Shown piece after piece: positions 34,931 to 42,414 of a DNA stretch of 64,000 nucleotides (its first letter is position 1; every line of letters starts with the position of its first letter). Location of the stretch: contig DATAVE010000157.1 in NCBI GenBank assembly GCA_036267875.1, positions 5,246 to 69,245 of the forward strand, in the 5' to 3' direction. The notes under the pieces are model-generated. The model did not search any database. It saw nothing but the letters and a program-made list of their open reading frames with translations, and was not told where the DNA came from. The DNA comes from DASZTV01 sp036267875 (GTDB lineage: Bacteria; Actinomycetota; Actinomycetes; JAFAQI01). Made by a program: the position numbers and the translations under genes.

Positions 34931-35664
34931 TGGATCTCCGTGATCTCGGGACCGCGTTCGGTCAGCTCCAGCACGCGATCCTCCGGGTCAGGTTCGGTCA
35001 TCTGCTCGATGGCCTCTCTCGGCAGGTGCAGCGCGATTGGGTCGCGCGGCGCCATGGCGTCTCCGCCACGGACGACAACGATGCCACGAAACACGTCCTC
35101 GAGTCGCCGGGCCTGCAACGTGTCGGTCGCGGCAGCTCCGGTCAGCAGACCTCGCAAGAACCATCTCGGGCCGTCGACGCCGATGAAGCGCGCCGCCTGA
35201 GACCCTCCGGACTCGTCGGGAATCCGCGCTCGCAGCTCGGAGCCGAACGAGCCCTGCGCCTCCTCGCCACTGCCGCCGGTCGACCGCAATGACTCCGCGA
35301 TCTCTCGGCGTACGTCGTCCCACAGCCCCGCGGTCTTGGGCGCCGCGAACGCGTTGACGACCAGCTGGCTCGTGCCGTCGACCAGCGCCACCGCGACAAC
35401 GACCTCTTCGGCGACCTCGACCCGTAGCTCGATGCCGTCGGAGAGCGGAACCGCCAGACCACCGAGGTCGACCCGTGGCGTCTCATCGCCGGCCGGAAGG
35501 TCCTTGGAATCCCACGGACCCGTCGTCGGGCCAGGAACCACGGTCCGGGTGCGCTCAACTACCTCGGCGGGGTCGTCATCGTCCGAGTGGTCGTCCTCGA
35601 CGACATCGTCGACGTCATCGCCCTCGAACTCGTCGGTCTCCTCCGCACCTCGTCGGCGGAACAT
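34927..35664 (-). CDS. DUF3710 family protein
   Basis: 245 residues. Acidic low-complexity N-terminus (DEFEGDDVDDVVEDDHSDDD), then the conserved domain with DLGGLAVPLSDGIELRVEV and IGVDGPRWFLRGLLTG. Function unknown; conserved beside dut in actinobacteria. ATG at 35664 lies two bases after the dut stop, so dut, DUF3710 and the OB-fold gene form one operon. Confidence 0.87.
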   Translation of the reverse strand: MFRRRGAEETDEFEGDDVDDVVEDDHSDDDDPAEVVERTRTVVPGPTTGPWDSKDLPAGDETPRVDLGGLAVPLSDGIELRVEVAEEVVVAVALVDGTSQLVVNAFAAPKTAGLWDDVRREIAESLRSTGGSGEEAQGSFGSELRARIPDESGGSQAARFIGVDGPRWFLRGLLTGAAATDTLQARRLEDVFRGIVVVRGGDAMAPRDPIALHLPREAIEQMTEPDPEDRVLELTERGPEITEIQ

Positions 35665-35666
35665 CC

Positions 35667-36155
35667 CTAGCTCACCTCCGGCATAGCGCGTCCATGGTCC
35701 GCCCATCCGCCCGTTGATCCAAAACCGCCGGCAGCCCGGACGGAGTCCGGAAGGTCGTCAACCTCGACAAAACGGGCGCGCTCGACGCGCTGGACGACCA
35801 GTTGCGCGATGCGGTCGCCGCGACGCAGCTGCACGGGCTCGCGCGGGTCGAGGTTCACGATGATGACCTGGATCTCACCGCGGTAGCCGGCATCGATCGT
35901 CCCGGGCGAGTTCACCAACGCGACGCCACATCGCGCTGCCAGGCCAGAGCGTGGGTGGACGAATGCGGCGTAGCCCTCGGGAAGCGCGATCGCCGTACCT
36001 GTCGGCACCACTGCTCGCTCCCCCGGCGCCAGATCGACATCCACGGCCGTGACGAGGTCCGCACCGGCATCGCCGTCGTGCGCGTACGACGGAGCCGGGA
36101 GCTCCGGATCGAGTCGCCGAAGCATGACGTCAACAGTGGGTTCGGGCATAGCCAC
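35667..36155 (-). CDS. dut: Deoxyuridine 5'-triphosphate nucleotidohydrolase
   Basis: 162 residues with all five trimeric-dUTPase motifs: DGDAGADL, PRSGLAARCG, GTIDAGYRGEI with the catalytic Asp, RGDRIAQLVV, and the C-terminal P-loop-like RAAGGFGSTGG. Hydrolyses dUTP to dUMP, keeping uracil out of DNA. GTG at 36155; an ATG two codons later is equally possible. First gene of the dut-DUF3710-OB operon, divergent from DUF3093. Confidence 0.95.
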   Translation of the reverse strand: MAMPEPTVDVMLRRLDPELPAPSYAHDGDAGADLVTAVDVDLAPGERAVVPTGTAIALPEGYAAFVHPRSGLAARCGVALVNSPGTIDAGYRGEIQVIIVNLDPREPVQLRRGDRIAQLVVQRVERARFVEVDDLPDSVRAAGGFGSTGGWADHGRAMPEVS

Positions 36156-36191
36156 GGAACCTTACCGGGCACGCCTCTTTACTCTTGGCGG

Positions 36192-36671
36192 ATGGCCGCC
36201 CCTTCGCATGACGAGCGCCTCACGATCCCGGTGAGCTGGTGGCCGGCGATCGCGGTCATCGTCGCCTTCGCGATCTTCGAGATCGCGTCGGGCTTCACTC
36301 TGGTGATCTACATCCCGGTCATCATCTTCGTCATCGGCTTCTTCGTCGTACCGCCCTTCATGTCCGGCCGGCTCCGTGTCAAGGTCCAAGACGGCGTCCT
36401 GTCTGCGGGCAGTGCCGATCTCCCCGTCACCACCATCACGACAATCACTCCGCTCGATCGCGACGAGACGCGGCTACGACTCGGCCCGCAGGCGGACCCA
36501 GCAGCCAAGCTGGTCGTTCGCGGTTGGATCGGCTCGTCGGTGATGGTCAAGCTGTCGAACCCCGATCCCGTCCCGTACTGGGTCGTCTCGACTCGCCGGC
36601 CGGAAGAGCTCGCAGCGGCGATCAAGACGGAACGGACGTCGGTGCGCGCGGCGAAATCAGCGCAGGACTGA
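36192..36671 (+). CDS. DUF3093 membrane protein
   Basis: 159 residues. Two membrane helices (WWPAIAVIVAFAIFEIASGF; LVIYIPVIIFVIGFFVV) followed by a PH-like soluble domain (LRVKVQDGVLSAGSADLPVTTI...YWVVSTRRPEELAAAI). Rv2698-like; function unknown, envelope-associated by topology. ATG at 36192 gives the usual short N-terminus. Ends five bases before the convergent glycosylase gene. Confidence 0.87.
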   Translation: MAAPSHDERLTIPVSWWPAIAVIVAFAIFEIASGFTLVIYIPVIIFVIGFFVVPPFMSGRLRVKVQDGVLSAGSADLPVTTITTITPLDRDETRLRLGPQADPAAKLVVRGWIGSSVMVKLSNPDPVPYWVVSTRRPEELAAAIKTERTSVRAAKSAQD

Positions 36672-36675
36672 CCGA

Positions 36676-37896
36676 CTAGGTCAATGCCGTAGCAAGGGCT
36701 CCCGCCAGGTCGCCTCGATCGGCCACCACGACGTCGTCAAGGCCGAGCCAGTCAGCCATGAGGCGGAGCTCCGAGCCGAGTGCGTCCGCGGTGTGTGACG
36801 GCGCGTCTGGCTCGGTCCAGGCTGCCTGAACCAGCAACGCCTTGGCGGCGCGGTCGGCCTTGAGGTCGACTCGGGCGACGAGTCGGTCGCCGAGCAGGAA
36901 CGGCAAGACGTAGTACCCGTGCTCACGCTTGTGAGCTGGCACGTAGATCTCGATGCGATAGCGGAAACCGAAGAGCCGTTCGGTTCGATCGCGCTCCCAT
37001 ACCAGCGGATCGAACGGCACCAGCAAAGCTCCGCCCGCGACCTTGCGCGGCACGATCGCGCCCGGCACGACGTACGCCGGCTGTGCCCACCCCTGCACGC
37101 TGACCTGCTCGAGGCGACCGCTCTCGAGGAGCTCTGCGATCCGTGGTCGCGCCTGCGGGACCGTGAGGCGGAAGTAGTCGGCGAGGTCACCGACCGTGCC
37201 GACGCCATGGCACCGCGCACCGATCATCAGCAGCTCGCGATGCGCCTCGGCCTGGTCGGGCGTCGGTGCGTCGAGCACTCGGCTCGGCAGCACGCGTTCC
37301 GGCAAGTCGTACCGGCGCTCGAAGTTCTTGCGTGACGCCGTGGTGATCCGGCCAGACCAGAACAGGTATTCGAGCGCGGTCTTTGCCGGCGACCAGTTCC
37401 AGCCCCAGCTCTCCGTGCTGCGCGCGGTGTCCTCGGCCACCTCACCGGCAGTGACAGGGCCTCGTGCGACGACATCGTCGTAGACCTGCTCGACGTAGTC
37501 GGGACGCTCTTCCTTGATCCGCGCGACGCCCTTCCACGTGCCCAGTCCGGCCTCGGCCCGCTTCATCCGCCAGCGGAGCAAGGGGTGGAGATCGACCGGC
37601 AGCAGCGCCGCCTCGTGGCCCCAGTACTCGAAGAGCTCACGATGCTTGTAGGCCATGGCGTCGAGAACGGCCGGGTCGTACGGACCGAGGCGCGAGTACG
37701 CCGGCAGGTAGTGGGCGCGAGCAAGGACGTTGACGCTGTCGATCTGAAACAGGCTCGTGTGCTGAAGCGTCCGCCGCAGATGCCTCCGGTCGGCGACGGC
37801 GACAGGCCGCTGTCGCGACGGACCGTGACCGCCGAGACCCTGAGCGGCAACGGCGAGTCGTCGGGCTTGCGCGATGGTCAGGTCTTGCGGTTGCAC
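36676..37896 (-). CDS. Winged-helix DNA glycosylase, YcaQ/AlkX type
   Basis: 406 residues of the HTH_42 family (PF06224). The catalytic Q-x-D motif is Q51-I-D53 in SLFQIDSVNVLARAH, as in E. coli YcaQ; the plus-strand DNA self-resistance type (AlkZ) has Q-x-Q instead. Such enzymes unhook interstrand crosslinks and excise bulky N-alkyl adducts. Three winged-helix domains fit the length. ATG at 37896. Confidence 0.85.
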   Translation of the reverse strand: MQPQDLTIAQARRLAVAAQGLGGHGPSRQRPVAVADRRHLRRTLQHTSLFQIDSVNVLARAHYLPAYSRLGPYDPAVLDAMAYKHRELFEYWGHEAALLPVDLHPLLRWRMKRAEAGLGTWKGVARIKEERPDYVEQVYDDVVARGPVTAGEVAEDTARSTESWGWNWSPAKTALEYLFWSGRITTASRKNFERRYDLPERVLPSRVLDAPTPDQAEAHRELLMIGARCHGVGTVGDLADYFRLTVPQARPRIAELLESGRLEQVSVQGWAQPAYVVPGAIVPRKVAGGALLVPFDPLVWERDRTERLFGFRYRIEIYVPAHKREHGYYVLPFLLGDRLVARVDLKADRAAKALLVQAAWTEPDAPSHTADALGSELRLMADWLGLDDVVVADRGDLAGALATALT

Positions 37897-37921
37897 CGGC
37901 GCATCGTGTCAGGCTGTGGCC

Positions 37922-38239
37922 ATGGCTGCGTCATCAGATAGCGATCAGGACACCAGTGGCAAGCTCGGGCACAAGGTCATGTCGGGAGTCGGTGCGGCCG
38001 CAACGGCCGCGGTCGCACGCAAGGTGCTGACCAGCGGCTGGAAGAGGGCCACTGGCAACGAGCCGCCGGCCGATCCGGCGAACCCGGATGTCCGGTGGCG
38101 GGAAGCCGCCGGGTGGGCCGCTGCCTCTGCAGCCGTTGTCGCAGTCGCACGATTGCTGGCACAGCGCCGAGTTGCCGCAACCTGGCGTCGCGCCTCGGGC
38201 GTGTTGCCACCCGGGATGGACGACGAGAAGTCGAGCTGA
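37922..38239 (+). CDS. DUF4235 family membrane-associated protein
   Basis: 105 residues. GHKVMSGVGAAATAAVARKVLTSGWKRATG then WREAAGWAAASAAVVAVARLLAQRRVAATWRRASG, the two-helix pattern of DUF4235. Likely membrane-associated; function unknown. ATG at 37922 is divergent from the glycosylase with 25 bases between; the SCP2-hydrolase gene follows after 18 bases. Confidence 0.8.
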   Translation: MAASSDSDQDTSGKLGHKVMSGVGAAATAAVARKVLTSGWKRATGNEPPADPANPDVRWREAAGWAAASAAVVAVARLLAQRRVAATWRRASGVLPPGMDDEKSS

Positions 38240-38257
38240 CCCGATAGCGTCAGCCAC

Positions 38258-39469
38258 GTGGTTCAACGCGGCGGCGCTGTCCGAACCCTCGCAGCGATCC
38301 CCAACCTTGATGCGCTATTCACGGCGCGGCTACATCAAGGCGTGAAGTCGGCGCTCGCCGACGAGCAAGGCACGGTCGTCTTCGACGCCCCGCCTGTCGG
38401 CGCATGGACGGTCGGCTTCGACCACGGCCGGGTTCACCTCTCGCGCGGCCGGTCGCGCCATGCCCGTGCCGTCATCACCGCCGACCCGTCGACGCTGGCA
38501 TCGGTCCTCGAGGGTCGGATCTCGGGCGTCGCGGCGTACCTCGACCATGGCCTCACCGTTCGTGGGGACCTCGCGCTCGCGCTGCAGATGGATGGCGCCT
38601 TCGATGTCGGGGAGCGGCCCACCAGCCACCCGGTGATCAAGGCGACCAATGTTCTCGGCGCGCGCGCGTCGTATCTCGAAGCCGGTCCCGCCGACGCCCC
38701 GCCGGTGATCCTGATTCATGGGCTCGGCGCGACAAACGCCTCGATGCTGCCGCTGGTACCAGACCTCGCACGCGACCACCGAGTGCTTGCACCCGACTTC
38801 CCCGGCTTCGGCGCCTCCGACGCCCCGCGCTGGCGCTACCGGCCCAACGATCTGGCGACCTGGATCCAGGCGTTCGCGGACAAAGTGGGCGCCCAGCAGC
38901 CGAGTCTGATCGGTAACTCACTCGGCGGGCGCGTCGCACTCGAGGTCGGGATGACACGCCCCGACGCCATCGACCGACTCGTCCTGCTGTGCCCGTCGCC
39001 GGCGTTCCGGCGCTTCCGTGAGCTTGCGCCGTTGGTACGGCTGCTCCCGCCTGAGGCGCTCGTCGCGCCGTTCGTGCTGCCGCATCGAGTGGTCGTCACG
39101 ATCATCCGTACCTTCTTCGGCGATCCGGAGCGGCTGCCGCGCCCTTGGTATGACTCAGCGGCCGACGAGTTCATCCGAGTGATGCGCGACTACCGGCATC
39201 GCCGGGCATTCTTCGCGGCGATGCGCCAGATCTACCTGGACGAGCCTTACGGCGAAGAGGGCTTCTGGGATCGGCTGCCTGCGCTGGGCGTGCCGTCGCT
39301 GTTCATATGGGGCGACCGGGACTGGCTGGTGCCATCCGCGTTCGCCGAGCACGTCACGCGCGCGCTGCCGCAAGCGGAGTCCGTCGTACTCCCCGACTGT
39401 GGCCACGTCCCCCAGTTCGAGTTCCCCGACGAAACCACAGCCCTAGTCCGCCAGTTCCTCACCCCGTAG
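38258..39469 (+). CDS. SCP2-like domain fused to alpha/beta hydrolase
   Basis: 403 residues. The N-terminal 115 look like a sterol-carrier-protein-2 fold (VVFDAPPVGAWTVGFDHGRVHL; ITADPSTLASVLEG; LTVRGDLALALQM). The rest is an alpha/beta hydrolase: oxyanion HGLGA (154-158), nucleophile S221 in GNSLGG, acid D355 in WGDRDWLVP and H383 in CGHVPQFE. A lipid or ester substrate held by the first domain is plausible, but unproven. GTG start. The gene ends just before the first palindromic repeat block. Confidence 0.8.
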   Translation: MVQRGGAVRTLAAIPNLDALFTARLHQGVKSALADEQGTVVFDAPPVGAWTVGFDHGRVHLSRGRSRHARAVITADPSTLASVLEGRISGVAAYLDHGLTVRGDLALALQMDGAFDVGERPTSHPVIKATNVLGARASYLEAGPADAPPVILIHGLGATNASMLPLVPDLARDHRVLAPDFPGFGASDAPRWRYRPNDLATWIQAFADKVGAQQPSLIGNSLGGRVALEVGMTRPDAIDRLVLLCPSPAFRRFRELAPLVRLLPPEALVAPFVLPHRVVVTIIRTFFGDPERLPRPWYDSAADEFIRVMRDYRHRRAFFAAMRQIYLDEPYGEEGFWDRLPALGVPSLFIWGDRDWLVPSAFAEHVTRALPQAESVVLPDCGHVPQFEFPDETTALVRQFLTP

Positions 39470-39471
39470 CT

Positions 39472-39548
39472 TGCCCGCGGGCGATGTCACATTGCCTGCG
39501 GATTCCTGGCCCTACAGGCCGCTTTCGCGGGGGCAATGTCACATCACC
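39472..39548. repeat. Palindromic repeat pair, left of the AbiEi/DUF559 gene
   Basis: Two copies of the palindrome (G)GGCAATGT-C-ACATTGCC(C): GCGATGTCACATTGCC at 39481-39496 and GGGCAATGTCACATCACC at 39531-39548. They lie between two convergent genes, and the second covers the stop of the AbiEi-type gene. Two better-preserved copies lie beyond the other end of that gene. Confidence 0.7.
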
Positions 39549-40542
39549 CTGCGCGGCGGACGGCAGACGCGATGCGACTTCCAGGAGGCATGCCGCGACC
39601 GGCCAATCTGCGGTAACAGGCCTCGACTTCGGCAAGCACGCTTGCACCCTCCTCCCTGAGGCGGCGCGGCGTGTTGTGCAGAACCGTAAAGCCGGCCGCG
39701 ACCAGCCGGTCATGACGTCGTTGCATGTCTTCGAAGAGGTCACCCGCGGCGTGAAACTCCCGCCCGTTGGTCTCGTGAATCAGCGCCGCATCCTCGTACA
39801 GCGCATCGGGGCTCAGCCGCTGTCCGTCGCCGAGCTCTAGGACGCAGTTCCACAGGGCCGTCGGAAGGATCTTGCTGCGCGCCGTCAACTGTTTGAAATC
39901 AGCTTCCGGTGCCGACCGCACACCTTCCGCAACAGGCCCGATCGCTCGCAAGAGCGCCGGACGCCCGCGAGCCGGCCCCTCGTTCGCCTCTCTCAGAAGC
40001 TCCGGAACCGAGGCGTTACCCTGCTGAACCGCGGCGGCCACCACCGCCAACACCTCGCGTGGGTCCCCATGCCGAAGCCCGAACTCGCAGACGGCGCGAA
40101 CGACCGGCACCACCGCAAGCCCGTCACGTCTCTCTGCATTGGGTAGACGGGTCGTCCGGCGGATGACCACGAAGTCTCGTGAGAGCCGTTGAATCCCGTC
40201 GGGCACTAACACACGCACTCTGCCGTCTTCCGGGACGAAAGGCACTCCGTGAAGTCGAAGCGCCGCTGCGTCGCTCAGCAGTGCCTGGTCACCGGCGTAC
40301 AACAGCGCCGCACGCAGCCTTTGCCGCTCGTGTAGTGCGCCGAGGTCGGGCGAGTAGATGCCGGGAAGGACGACCTGCCATCGGCGCCCGAGCAGCCGAT
40401 CGACGCGGTCCTCGCCGATAGCCGCCGTTGCCTGTCGCCGAGTAACGACGCGATCCTGAAGACGGAGAAGTTGGTCGAGTGATTGAGGCACGAGGCGACG
40501 CTGCCATCGAGCTGTTGACGGCCAACGCGTCGTGTACGTCAC
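39544..40542 (-). CDS. AbiEi-type N-terminal domain plus DUF559-like protein
   Basis: 332 residues. The N-terminus has the winged-helix pattern of AbiEi-type antitoxin proteins (LDQLLRLQDRVVTRRQATAA...RRWQVVLPGIYS); the C-terminal 100 residues resemble a DUF559/Vsr-like nuclease-type fold (SPDALYEDAALIHETNGREFH...RRHDRLVAAGFTVLHNT). Common accessory family in actinobacteria, role unproven, possibly phage defence; no AbiEii toxin is adjacent. A GTG at 40491 would give a shorter N-terminus closer to the family. Its coding DNA includes a palindromic repeat at the 3' end. Confidence 0.65.
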   Translation of the reverse strand: MTYTTRWPSTARWQRRLVPQSLDQLLRLQDRVVTRRQATAAIGEDRVDRLLGRRWQVVLPGIYSPDLGALHERQRLRAALLYAGDQALLSDAAALRLHGVPFVPEDGRVRVLVPDGIQRLSRDFVVIRRTTRLPNAERRDGLAVVPVVRAVCEFGLRHGDPREVLAVVAAAVQQGNASVPELLREANEGPARGRPALLRAIGPVAEGVRSAPEADFKQLTARSKILPTALWNCVLELGDGQRLSPDALYEDAALIHETNGREFHAAGDLFEDMQRRHDRLVAAGFTVLHNTPRRLREEGASVLAEVEACYRRLAGRGMPPGSRIASAVRRAG

Positions 40543-40580
40543 TTGTGGACAGCCTCATCAGCGCAAGCTGATGTGCGCAA

Positions 40581-40653
40581 GCAATGTCACATTGCCCCCC
40601 GGAAGTCGACGCCACTAGCGCGGGAAGCCGCGGGCAATGTCACATTGCCCGCG
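40581..40653. repeat. Palindromic repeat pair, right of the AbiEi/DUF559 gene
   Basis: Copy three GCAATGTCACATTGCC at 40581-40596 and copy four at 40629-40653, a perfect 25-base palindrome with arms CGCGGGCAATGT around a central C. Spacing within the pair (about 50 bases) is the same as on the other side of the gene. The copies lie upstream of the AbiEi-type gene and just past the stop of the next gene. Confidence 0.75.
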
Positions 40654-40659
40654 CGAAGG

Positions 40660-41409
40660 TCAGGGGTGGAGGTCTTTGGATATTGCCGTGCCCAGCTTGC
40701 GGGTTTGTCTGGCGTTCAGCGAGGCGCTCGCCACTGCGCCTGCCAGCATCGGGAGCACGGAGGCGGCGTTCTCGCCGGCGCGACGCATCACCCGTCGCCG
40801 CAACGCTCGTCGCGTTGCCCCGGTGACCAAGCCCGATACGCCGCCACCGCCAGCGGCCCGCTCGAGCGCCCGGCCGCGAGTCCACGCCCCGAGGTACGCC
40901 GCGGCCCTCACGGCAGGCGTACCGACCGCCGCTCTGCCGTAGACCTCGTGCAGCTCGGCGACCAACTTCAGCTCGACCGCAATCACCGCAACGGTCTCCG
41001 CCGCCACCTGCACCGGCGAGGACAAGAGCAGCGGCGGCGCCGCGAACTCGAGCGAGGACACCACACCGGCGGCCATTCCGATCGCCGACGTCGTACGAAC
41101 CGCGCTGTCGATCAGCGCCGAAGCAAGGTCCTCACCGACCAGACCGGCGTGGTGCGCCGACAGAGTCGGCAGGTCGCGCACCGGCACATGCGGCGCGAGG
41201 TCGGCGACGGTGTCGGTCAGCCACTGACCGCTGGCGACAGCAGCAGCCCCGGCACGACGCGCACTGCCTCCCAGTGAAACCGCAAGCCGTCGGAGCAGCG
41301 CTGCGCGACCGCGTCGATCGAGCGGCGTGTTGTCGAGCAGTCGTGCGACTAGTCCCGGCGCCTCAGCGCCCGGGTCCTCGGAGGGCTGGCCTGAGCTCAG
41401 GCCGCGCAC
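40660..41409 (-). CDS. Conserved hypothetical protein, possibly EcsC-like
   Basis: 249 residues from a GTG at 41409 overlapping the DUF4193 stop by 13 bases. Ala-rich with long helices: GVVSSLEFAAPPLLLSSPVQVAAETVAVIAVELKLVAELHEVYGR, then a basic segment and ENAASVLPMLAGAVASASLNARQTRKLGTAI, which resembles the end of EcsC-family proteins. No catalytic motif seen. Probably membrane-associated and co-transcribed with DUF4193. Confidence 0.6.
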   Translation of the reverse strand: MRGLSSGQPSEDPGAEAPGLVARLLDNTPLDRRGRAALLRRLAVSLGGSARRAGAAAVASGQWLTDTVADLAPHVPVRDLPTLSAHHAGLVGEDLASALIDSAVRTTSAIGMAAGVVSSLEFAAPPLLLSSPVQVAAETVAVIAVELKLVAELHEVYGRAAVGTPAVRAAAYLGAWTRGRALERAAGGGGVSGLVTGATRRALRRRVMRRAGENAASVLPMLAGAVASASLNARQTRKLGTAISKDLHP

Positions 41410-41687
41410 TCCGCGCAGATGCCCTTCTTCTCGTCGACGAGCTGACTGCGGTGGCGTACCAGGAAACAACGACGGCAGGTGAACTCATCCGCCTGCTTCG
41501 GTACGACGCGAACCGTCAGCTCTTCACCCGAAAGGTCGGCGCCCGGCAGCTCGAGGGACTCCGCAAGATCCGCCTCGTCGACATCAACCGCGCCAGCCTG
41601 CGCGTCCCGACGAGCTTTCAGCTCCTCGATGCTGTCTTCGGTGGCCTCGTCATCAGTTGCTCGGGGAGTGTCGTAGTCAGTCGCCAT
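41397..41687 (-). CDS. DUF4193 family zinc-ribbon protein
   Basis: 96 residues. An acidic N-terminus (MATDYDTPRATDDEATEDSIEELKARRDAQ) and a C-terminal zinc ribbon FTCRRCFLV...GICAECAA (two Cys-x2-Cys pairs). Rv2699c-like, actinobacterial, function unknown. ATG at 41687 is the conserved start; the frame extends upstream without protein-like sequence. Confidence 0.9.
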   Translation of the reverse strand: MATDYDTPRATDDEATEDSIEELKARRDAQAGAVDVDEADLAESLELPGADLSGEELTVRVVPKQADEFTCRRCFLVRHRSQLVDEKKGICAECAA

Positions 41688-41895
41688 CGTCTTGTCCTGC
41701 CATCCCTGCGTGTCTGGGGAATCCGTGAGTCTTCGTGGGAACCACAACGCGTATGCGGCCGATTTATGCCCGCTGCCTGCCATGGCGTTCATCCCGCGCG
41801 GCCGCACGTTACCTGATCGTGCTGACGAAGTGGCGGTCCTGCGGTTAAGACTTCCCTTCGACTAGGGCAGGATGCCTGCGACGAAGGAGAGCCGC

Positions 41896-42414
41896 GTGGC
41901 CATTTACGCCCTCGGTGATCGGATCCCAACGATCGCCGATACCGCCTATATCCACCCTGACGCGACGGTGATCGGCGCCGTCACGATCGGCGAATACTCA
42001 AGCGTTTGGCCCGCCACGGTGCTACGCGGCGACTATGGCGAGATCACCGTCGGTGACCGTACGTCGATCCAGGACGGCACTGTGATCCATGCGACGTACG
42101 ACCTGTTCACCCACGTCGGCAGCGACTGTGTGATTGGTCACAACGCCCATCTCGAGGGCTGCACGATCGAGGACAAGTCGCTCGTCGGGTCGGGATCGAT
42201 CGTGCTGCATCGCGCCATCGTCCGCACCGGCGGACTGGTCGGCGCCGGCGCCGTGGTCTCCAACGGGACCGAGGTCCCGAGCGGCGCGATGGCCCTCGGC
42301 ATCCCGGCGAAAATCAAGCTCGACTCGGTGACCCCTGAGTTCATTCAGCTCGCCGTCGATGTGTACGTCGAGAACGCCAAGCGCTACCCGACTCTGCTGC
42401 GTCGCCTCGACTAG
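41896..42414 (+). CDS. Gamma-carbonic-anhydrase-like hexapeptide protein
   Basis: 172 residues of left-handed beta-helix (repeats such as TVIGAVTIGEYSSVWPATVL). The zinc His set is present: HATYDLFTHVGSDCVIGHNAHLEG. Family includes gamma carbonic anhydrases and PaaY-like thioesterase relatives; activity is not certain. GTG at 41896 is set by AAGGAGAG six bases upstream, against an ATG at 41872. The stop shares CTAG with the convergent acyl-CoA synthetase gene. Confidence 0.87.
   Translation: MAIYALGDRIPTIADTAYIHPDATVIGAVTIGEYSSVWPATVLRGDYGEITVGDRTSIQDGTVIHATYDLFTHVGSDCVIGHNAHLEGCTIEDKSLVGSGSIVLHRAIVRTGGLVGAGAVVSNGTEVPSGAMALGIPAKIKLDSVTPEFIQLAVDVYVENAKRYPTLLRRLD

Noticed and set aside
39544..40542. 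AbiE-type toxin-antitoxin pair
   Set aside because: No AbiEii nucleotidyltransferase toxin lies next to the AbiEi-like gene, so a two-gene abortive-infection system is not supported.
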